Of a stretch of 64,000 bases of DNA, positions 32,090-44,378 are shown one piece after another; within the stretch, counting starts at the first letter, position 1, and every line of letters starts with the position of its first letter. The translations under genes were made by a program, and so were the position numbers. The notes under the pieces were generated by a model. That model had not been told where the DNA came from. It saw nothing but the letters and a program-made list of their open reading frames with translations, and did not search any database. This DNA comes from Tiliqua scincoides (taxonomy: Eukaryota > Chordata > Lepidosauria > Squamata > Scincidae), in assembly GCF_035046505.1 (NCBI RefSeq), contig NC_089830.1, forward strand, positions 15,862,315-15,926,314, written 5' to 3'.

Positions 32090-35000
32090 TAGAGATGTGA
32101 AGGCCCGGAAAAAAACCGGAAAAATTCAGAAAAAAACGGGTTTCTCCCCGTTTTTTTCCTGAAGCCTTTTTTGATTTTTTCCAAAATATGGGAAAAATTG
32201 AAAAAAGAAAAGATTGTGGAATGTTTTATTTTAACATGATGAATGAAATATTTTGACAAGGTGTTCAAATATTTTCCCTTGCTAATTGGGTAAGAGGCTC
32301 TTTTTCAAGTGGGTGCTCCTCTTTTATTTAGCAGGGGGAGAGTAACTGGCCCTCCTCACCCCAGCAGTGTCTTTTCTAGTGGCTGTCTGCTGGGGTTCTC
32401 TTGCATCTTTTTAGATTGTGAGCCCTTTTGGGACAGGGAGCCATTAAGTATTTGATTTTTCTCTGTAAATCACTTTGTGAACTTTTGATGAAAAGCTGTT
32501 TTGTTTTAGTTGTGGTTGTTGTTGTTGATGATGATGACAATAATATTTTCCAAATAATTTCTAAAAAATATGTATGGTATCAGATTATTCTAATTTCTGT
32601 GCACTGTGTAACAGGAAAATCCCCCCATCTTATTGTATTTCTGGTTATGTTACTTTGATATCAAGAACAGGCCTTCATATATGAATGTTGTAGGCAACCT
32701 TCAGTCTCGAAAGACTATGGTATCGCGCTCTGAATGGTGGTTCTGGAACAGCATCTAGTGTGGCTGAAAAGGCCGATTCGGGAGTGACAATCCCTTCCAC
32801 ACCGGGAGCAAGTGCAATCTGTCCCTGGTCTTTCTCCCTTGCTATGGGCCTTCCTTCCTTGCCTCTTTGCCTCAGTCTGTTGGCCAAGTGTCTCTTCAAA
32901 CTGGGAAAGGCCATGCTGCACAGCCTGCCTCCAAGCGGGCCGCTCAGAGGCCAGGGTTTCCCACCTGTTGAGGTCCACTCCTAAGACCTTCAGATCCCTC
33001 TTGCAGATGTCCTTGTTTCGCAGCTGTGGTCTACCTGTAGGGCGCTTTCCTTGCACGAGTTCTCCATAGAGGAGATCCTTTGGGATCCGGCCATCATCCA
33101 TTCTCACAACATGACCGAGCCAACACAGGCGTCTCTGTTTCAGCAGTGCATACATGCTAGGGATTCCAGCTCATTCCAGGACTGTGTTGTTTGGAACTTT
33201 GTCCTGCCAGGTGATGCCGAGAATGTGTCGGAGGCAGCGCATGTGGAAAGCGTTCAGTTTCCTCTCCTGTTGTGAGCAAAGAGTCCATGACTCGCTGCAG
33301 TACAGAAGTGTACTCAGGACGCAAGCTCTGTAGACCTGGATCTTGGTATGTTCCATCAGCTTCTTGTTGGACCAGACTCTCTTTGTGAGTCTGGAAAACG
33401 TGGTAGCTGCTTTACCGATACGCTTGTTTAGCTCATATATGGATATCATATATGATATTTAGCTCATATCATCCATATATGGATGTTAGCAGGCAAAATG
33501 AACAATTCTTCCAGAAAACACTGGCCTATAGACCTCATTTCCACTGTGGTCAAGCTCAGACTCTTGGTTGTTTGTTTATTTCCTCTTCTCCCCTCACAAT
33601 CACACATCCTGGAAGGAAATTGATAATCCTGCGTTGGATCTCTAGTTCAGCCATTTTCAACCAGTGTGCCAGGGCACATTGGTGTGCCGCAAACGGTCCA
33701 CAGGTGTGCTGTGGGAGTTTGGGGTAGGGTAATTTATTAGCAGGGCCATTGGGGATGTGAGCCCCTTGTCAGCAGCATGATCTGTCTTGTCAATAGTGAA
33801 AAAAACTGATGGTGTGCCTTGACAATTTTAGCACATTGTCAGTGTGCCATGAGACAAAAAAAGGTTGAAAATGGCTGCTCTAGTTGAATGAAACTCAGTA
33901 ATCCTGTCAGACAGTTTTCCATCATATCTTCAGTTGGTGTTTGCTTTCCTGAATGCAATTCCAGTAACTTCTGTATTTTGTACCAAAACATTGGATTATA
34001 CCTGTATTTTGCATTAACGTAGGTAAACCTCACTTTAAGTTACCAGACATCCTCTGGCACCAAATGGCTAATCTTAGCTGACACTGCTAGCCCTGTTTAC
34101 CTGCATCCTGGCTGATTAAGAGGAATTCATTCATACCCAAGTTACCGATAGATACATTAAAAGCAAACGCCCCAAGTTACACATTTATCCCCCAAACATT
34201 CTGCTTACGTGTAAGCAACTTTTCAATATCCTTAAATACTAAGAGGGTTTGACTAGCAAATGGTCACTCTCCTGAGTGCCCTAACATGGGGTCACTCTCC
34301 GGGGTGTCCACACACACTGCTTACGGAAACTGCTGTTCATAGACCAGACGTCCAGACAGGTAGCTATGTCTTGCACTTTGAATTCTTTCTCTTCCCTCAC
34401 CCCCCCTTGTTCCCTTCTCTGCCCATCTTTAGCTAGCAGCTGGGGTTGACAGAGCAGGGATCCCTGACATCCTTCCCTACCACTTCTCTTTCTGATTTCT
34501 TCAGATGCACCAAATACACTCGCACAACACTGCACTCATCACTATAGGACACTCTGGTTAGGGCACTACAATAGTCCTTTACTGATTCTTTTGGATATCT
34601 ATTTCATGTCCCTTTTAATAAAGCTGTAATCATTTATGGGAATATTTCTCTCAGTCTCTACTTTAAAAAGAATTTATGCAGAACGCTGGTTCACATCCAG
34701 TCTTAGGTCCCAGTGTTCCAATAGAGCAGGTATACTAACTCCCCTAAACAACTAAACCAAGCTCATTTGGTAACAACTGAGGACAAGCAACTCCGAGGTT
34801 ACAAACTGAACTCTCCAAAGCAAGAACAAGATGCATTTCTTCCTTTAGGAGGTGCTGCTATTGTCACCAGAAAAGCAAAAGGTTCCAGTTTTGTTTTTGC
34901 ATGTGGGTGGGTATGTTTGGTTCAGTTCTGTCCTCTTCACAAAGCCTCAAAGCATTGGAAGAAAATACAGAGCAGCAAAAACGACCTGAAAATATATACT

Positions 35001-35290
35001 TAATTTAAAAAGGTAAGAGTTTACATTTATCTGATTCCAGAAAACTGAATCATTTGACTGCATTAGTTTATCTTTATAACCTTTGTGTAAATAATTTAAT
35101 TACTACTAATCTGGTTCTTTACTTCCCCCACCCACAACCATAGATTAGTGTCTGCTTGCAAACTAGCTATTAAATTGTTTTTCATTCCTGCTTCCCTCAG
35201 AAAAATGGTGAGACCTTTTTTTTTTAATTTTTCCAAAAATTTCTGCCCCCCCCCCCGAGCTTCAAAATTTCCAGAAATTTTACATCTCTA
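32090..35290. mobile_element. 3.2-kb hAT-like element, TAGAGATG termini, heavily invaded
   Basis: Left end TAGAGATGTGAAGGCCC, right end ...GAAATTTTACATCTCTA (inverted repeat, about 10 of the first 12 bases). Flanks ACTCCAAT (32082-32089) and GCTCCAAT (35291-35298) form a 7/8 target duplication. Inside are an L2-like 3' segment (about 32266-32540), LINE copy (c), a MITE (about 33649-33882), and roughly 1.4 kb of unassigned sequence (33885-35200). No transposase recognised. Confidence 0.7.
32693..33470 (-). mobile_element. LINE copy (c), 5'-truncated
   Basis: Same LINE as at 13.1 and 15.2 kb, opposite strand. Minus-strand blocks: NKRIGKAATTFSRLTKRVW, CLRHILGITWQDKVPNNTVL, GHVVRMDDGRIPKDLLYGEL, CTCSRCGRDCHSRIGLFSHT; the 3' tail is CGAGACTGAAGGTTGCC. 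The long frame stays open through the Cys/His knuckle here, unlike in copies (a) and (b). Flanks CATATATGAATGTT and CATATATGGATGTT look like a target duplication with one change. Confidence 0.88.
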
Positions 35291-35779
35291 GCTCCAATCA
35301 GAGCCATAACCAGGGAGGAGACTGAGGGGTACCTGCTCTGCAGCACGCTCCACCTCCTCCAGGGAGACCATGGAAGTGATGTCACATCACGTGATATCAT
35401 GATGTCACAGAGACAGTGCATTATGGCTCTGATTCCATGAGCACACCATAAGTGGCCACTATCTGTTCAGTACAGTGCCACTCTGCGTATGCCAGTGGAG
35501 CTCCCAGAGACTCTGTTTAGGAGCATACAGTGCTTCAGAAACCTCAAAGTTTAAGAACTGCTGTTCTAGTCTATTTTGCCCACTTGGTCTGGTTGATTTC
35601 CAGGAGCAAGGTGTTCCACAGTTGCATTGGCACCACCACAAAAAAGCCCTACCCCATTACCCTCCCAACAAATGCATGTTAATGGCAGATCTGTCTTGCA
35701 AGGCAGATAATAGGACTTGGAATTGGCTGTTGGGTTCTGACCTTTTACTTTGTTTATGCTTGTCTCATTGTTTTTAATT

Positions 35780-36215
35780 AACATAAGAACAGCCCCGCTG
35801 GATCAGGCCATAGGCCCATCTCCTCCAGCTTCCTGTATCTCACAGCAGCCTACCAAATGTCCCAGGGAGCACACCAGATAACAAGAGACCTGCATCCTGG
35901 TGCCCTCCCTTGCATTGGCATTCTGACATAGCCCATTTCTAAAATCAGGAGGTTATACATACACATCATGGCTTGTAATGGATTTTTCCTCCATAATGGA
36001 TTTTTCCTCCAGAAATTGATCCAATTCCCTTTTAAAGGCATCTAGGCCCGATGCCATCACCACATCCTGTGGCAAGGAGTTCCACAGACCAACCACACAC
36101 TGAGTAAAGAAGTTTCTTTTGTCTGTCCTAACTCTCCCAACACTCAATTTTAGTGGCTATCCCCTGGTTCTGATGTTATATGAGAATCTAAAGAGCATCT
36201 CTCTATTGATGTTTC
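35780..36215 (-). mobile_element. CR1 LINE 3' fragment
   Basis: Starts ACATAAGAACAGCCCCGCTG, then the standard CR1 3' terminus and the end of the RT frame (WNSLPQDVVMASGLDAF). It contains a local 25-bp duplication around GGATTTTTCCTCCATAATGG. More diverged than the copy at 40.6 kb. Confidence 0.88.
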
Positions 36216-36276
36216 CATTGTCTTTATTGTCTTACTACCTTGTTGTTAGCAACTTTGAAATTTGGTTAGAGATAAG

Positions 36277-37247
36277 TGTCATGAATATGTACATGTTAGG
36301 CCCAGGTTGGCAGTAGAAGCCTGAACCACACTAAGACAATGCAACTGAGAAGTTGCTAGCCATCCCTAGCTGCAAGAATGTGAGTAAATAAACAAAAAGT
36401 TTGTTGTCTCTCCTTTGCTGGCCAGAAAGGACAGACAACAAGAATTACAGCCCATTGGAATGTTAGTACCTTAGGAGACAGAGAGGCGCCTGATCAAGCG
36501 TGATGGAGTGCAGCTGTGGATCTCCGGTTGGGAGGGGTAAGAACTAGGAGAGCTAGCAACCAGGCCAACTTTAAGAAGGTTCTGTCCTCAAAAGTTTCTG
36601 ATTGGACAGTCTAAATAAGTATGAAGTCACCTCAGTACTATAAACATAAGAAGTATAATGAGTGCCCCAAGGGGTGTGTCCTGCTCCTTCTTAGACAGCG
36701 TTTTTGGGTGCAACATCCTGTACGCCTGTGAGCTCCAATTGTCCACCATGGGCACCTGGCCTCACAGGTAGCCTAGAGCTAAAAGATCTACAAGAGAAGC
36801 TGACCCAGGTGAGAGATAGGGATTAATAGAGATAGCCAGCTAGCTTTATTATTTTATTGCTGATATGTTTCCTAGATGTTTATGCCTCTAGCATTTGCTG
36901 CCTTACTGTAACTTTATGTAACCTTATGTACTTAAATAAACTAAAATACCTTTTACTGAGTTGTTTCATTGTCTGTTGGGGACAAAGGTTCAGAATCCTG
37001 CCTAGCCATTCAGCAAGCTACCAAGTGCTCATTGAGGTCTAGTAACTTGAGGACTGAAGCTTTAATTGGAGAAAGCGCTCAGTGCCTGCAAGGGATAGAA
37101 TTAAGCCTAGAGGGTCTCAGTGTTCCTGGACTGAGGCACTGGCACATACAGGGTGGTGGCAGTACTACTAAACAGGGGAGCCTTGAGGGCTTTAGGGTTC
37201 GAGAACCAAGAACTCTGAGCACCCCAAAACCCCCTAAGTTTGCGACA
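36277..37247. mobile_element. Solo LTR-like fossil, 971 bp, 5-bp target duplication
   Basis: Begins TGTCATGAATATG and ends GTTTGCGACA (TGTC...GACA), flanked by ATAAG at 36272-36276 and 37248-37252. It holds a TATA-like CTATAAACATAAG and, later, AATAAA-type signals, in the order expected of an LTR. No internal or coding region, so it is a solo LTR left by recombination, family unassigned. The intact duplication suggests moderate age. Confidence 0.65.
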
Positions 37248-37519
37248 ATAAGCAGTAAATATATTTTATTATAAATAAAGTAAATAAAAAAACGAGTCAA
37301 TAGAAGGATGGCGGGGACATAAAGGGGGAGAAAAAGCAGAGGTTCCTCTGCGGTAGAAAAACCTCGAAGTGTTCCCATCTGTACACAACCTAATCTGTTC
37401 TTCCTCAGAAGAGCAAGCCCTTCTTTATCATTTGGAAATGAAACTGATTGCGCGGAGGTTGAGGTAACAAGCAGGACACATGACAGCCAAGCGAGATGGC
37501 AGGAGAGAAACAAAGAACA

Positions 37520-39564
37520 ACCTTTTTTCCTAAAAAAATTTATTTCATTAAATCTCATTGATAGGAAGACTGATATACAATGCAATGATTTCCTCTACAG
37601 AGATATTTTGTACACCATAAAAGCAGTTCCGATCTAGAGTGCACCAGCACCCCAGTGTTTTCTACAATAGCTTCTCTCTGTGCACCTTACAAAGGGTTGG
37701 CTTTAAGGGGGAACAAGGCCAACCTCCACCCCCCCTTAACCCCACAGGAAATATTCTCAAGTGGGCTCAAGAACAAGAATGAAGGGGGGAAAAATCAGCT
37801 GGGGTGGGGGCAGAAAGAGAATCCGGAGCACAAAGGCAGCACAGTTGCGATGGTCATGCCTCATTCCCTTGGCTCACCAGAAAAGGTTAGCTGATGCATG
37901 GATGAGGCAGGGCCCATTGCTTTAAAAGACAATTTCACCAGGTGCGGCTCCTCTCAGTCATCTATGAAGGAAGTTGAGCCTGCTGGAATCCCTTCTACAA
38001 AACTGTTGAAGGTTACAAGAGCTTGTATTCCTCTACCATCTGGTCCCCTGACTGACCAGATATTTGGCAACAGGAGAAGCAGTGGCAAAATAAGCACCTC
38101 TTCCCAAGGTAAGCAAGCACAGAATTGTATGGGACAGACTTCCTCGGTCCTGTGCGTGTCGGCTAGGAGCCAACATAAAGCCACATCTACAAGCAGGACC
38201 CTTTGCCAAAAGGGTAAGAAGTTATGCCCAGCCAAAGTAGCACTAGCAACATTAATAACCACAGCCTGCCACTCTCCTCTCCTCCACTTCCTCTTTGTTT
38301 CTCAATCTAGATGGGAAGAGATAGGGTTGCTCTCACACCACCCAACCAGGAGAAGTGGGGGTGGTGTTTGTGCGCTGTCAGTCTTGGGCCAACCCTGCCC
38401 GTAAGGACACAAGTGTCATTTGCCGTGCAACCCAGCAATGGCTCCACACACCAACCTGAACTGTTGCATAAAAGTAAGACAGACATCCCTTTTTTTTGCT
38501 TCGTTTCTTTTTTTAAAAAAGGCAGATTTAAGCCCTTTTCAAACATACTGGATTTGGAACTCTCAGTACATTTTGCTACATGATTTTATAAAAAAAGGCA
38601 AGTTCCACTTTAGTTCCAGAAAGTTTTGCTTACTTGCTTTTTTTTTTTAAGAGGAAGCCATGATTAAAAAAAATAAAATCTATTCCACGCCACCACTTCT
38701 TGAAGGCAACTTGTTTTAGGCATTGCAGTTCCTGTTAAAAAAAAACAGGCCTATATTATCTGCAAATGAGGTCTCTTCAGCTTTACAGCAAGTCTATGGG
38801 GGGGGGGGCTTGTTGTTGTCCATTGTAAAATTAAAAAAACTGTTGATTTTTTTTTTTACAAGATGCAGCATATACCATTTCCAAACTATACAATTCCTCT
38901 GCAGGAGGATGCAAAATTGGTCAGTAGTGATTCTGAATATTAAGTACATCAAAAGGACATAAACAAAAAAAAAACACCAGACCTCTCCAGTAATGTGTCA
39001 GTTTGCTTTGCTGCCAGAACAGTATATTGTTTTTGAAATTTCCTTTTTACAGAGCAAACGCGCAGCAAACTGACTTAAAATCTCTCGAACGGAGATCTCA
39101 TTTTCTTTCTTCCTTGAAGAAGGAACATCAAACAGTTTGAGCTATTTACAGCACACAACATGGTCACAGGAAAGAGAACAGGAACTGGGAGAGGTTGCGG
39201 GGGGGGGGGGAGAGAATCCGTTCATATCTTAGAGCTGTTTGTGACTACTGAACCAGGGCATCTGGTCACATGCAGGGGTACTACGGTATCATCTGAGGTA
39301 TAGTGATTTGTATTCCCATCCCCCACCATTGGGCTCTGATGGCACTTGAGTCAAACTCCTTCCCGCACATGCTACATTGGGACAAAGGTCTTCCCTACCC
39401 TTCCCCATTTCCTGCAGACCATCTTTTCCTGGATATGTTATGAATGCAAATCTTGGGTAAGCCTCAAGGTTCCTTTTTCTCCCATCCAGAGAGGAAAAAA
39501 CCCAGCAAAATGCTGCAAATCTTCTCCTCTTCCAATGTGTCACAAGTGTTTTTTTGTTTAAGCT
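37520..39564 (-). other. PHACTR4: PHACTR4 3'UTR
   Basis: About 2 kb after the stop codon, largely free of the MITEs that fill the introns, which supports it being a transcript end. Contains T/A runs and several G runs. A single clear AATAAA ends it. Confidence 0.75.
37539..37544 (-). terminator. PHACTR4: PHACTR4 poly(A) signal AATAAA
   Basis: Minus-strand AATAAA in TGAAATAAATTTTTTT, followed within 30 bp by a G/T-rich GGTTGTTCTTTGTTTCTC element. Cleavage expected near 37520. Confidence 0.7.
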
Positions 39565-39580
39565 TCACGGCCGATGAAAC
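39565..39580 (-). CDS. PHACTR4: PHACTR4 last coding exon (FHRP-stop)
   Basis: Acceptor TTTCTGTCGCAG, then the last base of an Arg codon, TTT CAT CGG CCG TGA. The FHRP end is the invariant C-terminus of PHACTR proteins (RFHRP in PHACTR1, RYHRP in human PHACTR4) and contacts PP1. The stop is at 39567-39565. Confidence 0.93.
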
Positions 39581-42271
39581 CTGCGACAGAAAGTAAGAGA
39601 ATCACACAGTATCTGGAAGATGGCAAGGGGTTGCACTGCATGCAAACCCCAAAGAAAGATGCAACACCCAGGACATGCCTGAGCACTCATGCTCTCTCCC
39701 TATGAAGTCCTCATTGCTATGGCGGTGCTGACTATCACAGAGCTTAACACCCCATGAAGTAATTGCGCTTCAAAATTCATCATTCCATTTTTCTGTAAGT
39801 GATTTTCAACGTTTTTCTTCTCATGGCACACCAGTGGTGTTGAAACCACTTCTGCTGCCCAGGGTGGTGTCACGTCACTGAGATAACTGGCAATGATGTG
39901 ATGTCACCGCCAATTATTTCCAGGTTGCGGCTACTCCAAGCTCAGCCAAGTGGCTTTGTTCCCACTTGGCCTAGCATGGAGGAGGAGGCCATAGCAGCCT
40001 CTCAGTCTGGCTGAGGTGCCCCCTCTTCCCCTGGAGGTTTCTCAAGCCTCTGGGGAGGAGGAGGGCACAGCCAGGTTGAGAGGCCGCTGTGCAGCGCACA
40101 AGAGAGAGGAGGCCGTGGCAGCCTTGCAATGTCGCTGCTGTCCTGTTCCTTCACCTTTGGAGGCTGAACTTCCAAAGGAGAAGGAACCGGGTGGCAGAAA
40201 TATTGCAAAGCCACTGAGACACAAGGAGAGGCAGTGGCTCTACATACCTAGTGCTGTTGCTGCTTCTCCCGTTGCCACATCTTGGGTGAGACTAATGTGG
40301 CTCCCCCTTCCAGGTTGGCACCCAGGACACCCCACCCCTCTGCTTTCTACCCACTGCAGCACATTGACTTCTATGGTCTTCGCTTCTTGTGGTGTTGGTT
40401 CTGGCTTCTAGACTTGTCCAGGTTCTGCGACTGTTTCTAGAGCAACTGTCTGTAGTAATGAATTGTCTGCTCCTCTTCCTCTACCAGCACAGCAGACAGT
40501 TTCATTACTACATTCATTTGCAGTTGCCCTAGAAACGGAGCTGCAGAACTGGAAGAGTTTTTCAGCGAGTTTCAACCTCTTGCTCCAAACTCCCACAGCA
40601 CACATAAGAACATAAGAACAGCCCCACTGGATCAGGCCATAGGCCCATCTAGTCCAGCTTCCTGTATCTCACAGCGGCCCACCAAATGCCCCAGGGAGCA
40701 CACCAGATAACAAGAGACCTCATCCTGGTGCCCTCCCTTGCATCTGGCATTCTGACATAACCCATTTCTAAAATCAGGAGGTTGCGCATACACATCATGG
40801 CTTGTACCCCCTAATGGATTTTTCCTCCAGAAACTTGTCCAATCCCCTTTTAAAGGCATCTAGGCTAGACGCCATCACCACATCCTGTGGCAAGGAGTTC
40901 CACAGACCGACCACACGCTGAGTAAAGAAATATTTTCTTTTGTCTGTCCTAACCCGCCCAACACTCAATTTTAGTGGATGCCCCCTGGTTCTGGTATTAA
41001 GTGAGAGTGTAAAGAGCATCTCCCTATCCACTCTGTCCATCCCCTGCATAATTTTGTATGTCTCAATCATGTCCCCCCTCAGGCGTCTCTTTTCTAGGCT
41101 GAAGAGGCCCAAACGCCATAGCCTTTCCTCATAAGGAAGGTGCCCCAGCCCCGTAATCATCTTAGTCACTCTCTTTTGCACCTTTTCCATTTCCACTATG
41201 TCTTTTTTGAGATGCGGCGACCAGAACTGGACACAATACTCCAGGTGTGGCCTTACCATCGATTTGTACAACGGCATTATAATACTAGCCGTTTTGTTCT
41301 CAATACCCTTCCTAATGATCCCAAGCATAGAATTGGCCTTCTTCACTGCCGCCGCACATTGGGTCAACACTTTCATCGACCTGTCCACCACCACCACCAG
41401 ATCTCTCTCCTGATCTGTCACAGACAGCTCAGAACCCATCAGCCTATATCTAAAGTTTTGATTTTTTGCCCCAATGTGCATGACTTTACACATGTGCATC
41501 TATTGTGATGTGCCGTGGCACATGGGTTGAAAATTGTTGTTCTAAACCAGTGGTCATCAAGCTGCGGACCACTGCTTTTGGGGAAAGCCTTCCCCCATTG
41601 TGAGCAGCACTTACCATTATCTTCCAGTGCAATCTTTTCACAAAGTTGTTCTGGGCGGCCGTTTCTGCCCTGAAATCACAGCACAAAGCCTGCTGGGGCG
41701 ACAGGCAGCAGAAGTGGCTGCCCTGCACGACTGTGTAAAATGATTGCATTGGAAAATAAAGATGGACCAGCACAGAACGGTAAATGCTGCTCACAATGGG
41801 GAAGGGTTTTGCAGGCACTGGATCCAGCCTGTGGGTCGGGCTTTGACGCCTGTAGTTCTGGATGAATATCTGAGGGTCCTGATCTCTGTCCCTCTGTTTG
41901 GCAGGTGGGTACAAGACAGAGACTTCACAAAGGCATGTCGACCAGGGAATGGGCTTCTGGTGGGTGGGTAAGTGAAGAGATCCACTGAGCTCCATTGTTG
42001 GTTCTTCATCACAGTGAAGATCTACTTAGTTTAACCAACATGGTGCTGTTGAGCAGATTTCATGCTCCTGGAGAGATCTCTTTAAAAATGCACTCCACTT
42101 ATTTGACTATTTAAAAGAGCCACTTGTTATATAGAAACATTATATAGTTTTATCGCAGCTTATAAGCTGTTTCCATTTTCCGTGCTAGAAGAACTGAATA
42201 TCCATTCTTTGACTCAATTAAGCAGGCCTAGTGGAACTAGACAAAGTCACTGTGGTCCTGCAGGAACTTAC
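39581..42271. other. PHACTR4 last intron: repeats
   Basis: Contains the CR1 at 40598-41492, MITE fragments around it (TGATTTTCAACG... at 39796; GTGCCGTGGCACATGGGTTG at about 41510), a GC-richer repeat at 39960-40410, and unassigned sequence at 41560-42270. Confidence 0.5.
40598..41492 (-). mobile_element. CR1 LINE, 5'-truncated, reading frame open to its end
   Basis: The best CR1 copy in the window. The minus strand reads about 234 aa from MHMCKVMHIGAKNQNFRYRL through NSMLGIIRKGIENKTASII, RLRGDMIETYKIMQGMDRVD and VGLWNSLPQDVVMASSLDAF to GYKP-stop, followed by the conserved 3' terminus ending in repeated AAGAACATAAGAAC on the plus strand. Recent. Confidence 0.94.
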
Positions 42272-42348
42272 CGGGTGAACTGCTTGCTCTCTTCGTGGAC
42301 TTCCATTTCAGAGCTTTTGAACTCATTCAGCTCCTTCCGGATGGCAGC
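42272..42348 (-). CDS. PHACTR4: PHACTR4 exon: PP1-binding C-terminal segment
   Basis: Acceptor CCCTTCTTTCAG, 77 bp reading AAIRKELNEFKSSEMEVHEE SKQFT plus CG, donor GTAAGT. This is the near-invariant C-terminal helix region of PHACTR proteins (human AAIRKELNEFKSSEMEVHEE SKHFTR). Confidence 0.97.
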
Positions 42349-44177
42349 CTGAAAGAAGGGGCAGAGGAATCCTATCAGCTCATCAAGAAAACCTCCCATC
42401 CTCCAGCTACGTCACAGCCACTATCACAGCTGAGCTCATGACGAAGTGACATCCTCGTACTTTTGCCTCAGTTGCATTTTATTCAATCAGGAATAACCTC
42501 TCCTGTGCTGTGTTTCCTCTTTAGGGGCTTCCTCATCAGTGGCCAAAATCAGAACAAGAAAGAGTCTAATCTGGGAGGGAGGGAGAAAAAGGTAAGAAGC
42601 AGCTGGCATGAAGCTTGGCTTTGGTGCCACCTTGATTCTTCATAGGGTCTTCCAGTGATATTCCTCCGCCTGATGCTATTTACTATAATTCTGGCATGTC
42701 TTGTATGTACATATCCTATTGTTCTATAGTCAGTGTTTTCAGGGTCATTGTAGCATTAAGGTGGTCCTTTTTAGGTTTTGCATAGGAAGCTCTGGAATGC
42801 AAGAGTGGGAGGACAGATAATGTTGTAAAAGTCATGAGCTGCTGCAGGAATGGGAGCGGGGAGGAAGGTTACCTTACCCCAAATCTCTTACCCCAAATCT
42901 CTTTGGGCTTGGCACTAGTGTGATGCCCTACTCCGAGAAGTGCAATCATGAACAGTTACGTAGCACTATCAGCGTGCAGGCTGCCTTAGAAAGTAGAAAA
43001 CTTACAATCTAAAATTGACACGGGAGATAACAGAGGAAATGGGGGGGATGGGGAGGCAGATGACAAAGGAGCAGGCAAAAACAGTCAGCCCTTCATATCC
43101 ACAGGGGTTCTGTACTCTGAACACCCACAGATATCGAAATCCATGGATGTTCAAATACAAAGATTTCAGGGGCCCTTTAAACCTCTGAACATGATTGGAG
43201 CAGTGCTTCAGTTGCATCCACAGGACTTTCTGAAGCCCACAGAGGTCACACGCATCTGCCCGTGGCATCTATGGGTTTCAGAATGTTTAAAGGTGACTTT
43301 TGGCTTCATTCTGAAGCCTGCAGAGGCGGTGGGCAGATACACGGGCTTCAGAAAATCCTCTGGACGTGACCAGAGCACTGCTCTGATCACATTCGGAGAG
43401 TCCAGGTGGGTTCTTACCTGCGGGTTCGGAACCCTCAGATACAGTCCCACAGATAACAAGGGCCACCAGTATGGGTTTATTTCATTAACAGGTATTTAAG
43501 CTTCATAACAGAAGGGTGTAGGAGTTTGGAAGTTGGACCAAACACTTTAGATAGAAGGGTGGTTTTCAGGAAGGTTTCAAAGTAAGAGAAGTGGCATCAC
43601 ATGAAAGCTCTGGCAGACAGCAGGATGCAGCAAGGTAAAAGGGAAGAAAGGAGACTTTTGGACAGCTGAGGATGACACAGCTTGAGGAGCTAAGTCAGGA
43701 CAGGATGTGTGGTCAGGAGGTTGAGCGGGTGCCCTGCTTGAAGAAGCGAAGCATGATCAGCCTGGGTTCTCACTTCACAAAGACACTGTGAGAGCATGTG
43801 GAACGCAGAAGACTCCGCTGGAGACAGATAACATCTTGAGAACCTACCGAGGGCGAACTAAAGCTGCTGTGAGAGCTTGGACAGAGCACAGCCAGGATGA
43901 TGGCTGCACTTGGGACAGAAACATCTGGTGTAACTGACGAGTCCCTCTCACAGAACAAATAATTGTAAAAGCCCCATTTGAAAAGAATAGCTTTCCTATT
44001 TTATTTTGAAATTTTAAACCTTTATGAATAGTTTGCCTATGTAAACAGTTTTGAGTTTCATGGAAAAAACAGAGAAAATGGGTAGATAAATGCTTAAATA
44101 AGTAAAAGTTCCAGGTAGTGATGATATTGGGACAAGAGCAATGAGATGGGCTGGGCAGGGAGCATGTTCTCTCTCAC
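42349..44177. other. PHACTR4 intron with a Tigger-like MITE
   Basis: A MITE at about 43079-43467 starts CAGTCAGCCCTTCATATCC and ends AAGGGCCACCAGTA (inverted ends). 42450-43000 and 43500-44170 show nothing I recognise. Confidence 0.5.
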
Positions 44178-44315
44178 CTTGTCAGCAGGGGTTAATTTCG
44201 TCCATGGCTTGTCCGCTCGCCTGTCGTAGTCCTGAGCATCAGTTACCTCCACATATTCATGAAACCTCAGGATCTTCCTTGCCTGCAGCTCAGCCACTGT
44301 GGGTCTTTGACTAAG
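44178..44315 (-). CDS. PHACTR4: PHACTR4 exon: RPEL motif 3 and RVxF-like PP1 motif
   Basis: 138 bp, 46 codons, phase 0. It reads [18 protein letters not shown] then [34 protein letters not shown] is an RPEL actin-binding core; ILRF matches the RVxF-like and RADKPW the R-W element shown for PHACTR1-PP1. Acceptor CCTTTCAG; donor AAG|GTGAGA. Confidence 0.97.
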
Positions 44316-44378
44316 CTGAAAGGAACAAACATCCACTTCCAAGTCAACTGCACAGTCTATGTGCAAGGCCAAAACACA

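Larger units (their letters stand above)
29304..36276. other. SNHG3-PHACTR4 intergenic interval: repeats
   Basis: Besides the elements listed separately: a 34-bp near duplication at about 29425-29480 (GAATGGGAAAAATCAAGCTACT), a MITE of the CAATCCTATCC family at about 30690-30870, a MITE of the CAGTGTGCCATAG family at about 31231-31470, and a MITE at 31703-32055. Unassigned unique-looking sequence is at 29500-29870. No host exon seen. Confidence 0.5.

Noticed and set aside
37079-37585. 168-residue minus-strand frame at the PHACTR4 3' end
   Set aside because: It spans the LTR-like fossil and the poly(A) region; no recognisable domain.
37898-38404. 168-residue plus-strand frame
   Set aside because: It is antisense to the PHACTR4 3'UTR and has no motif or codon-pattern support.
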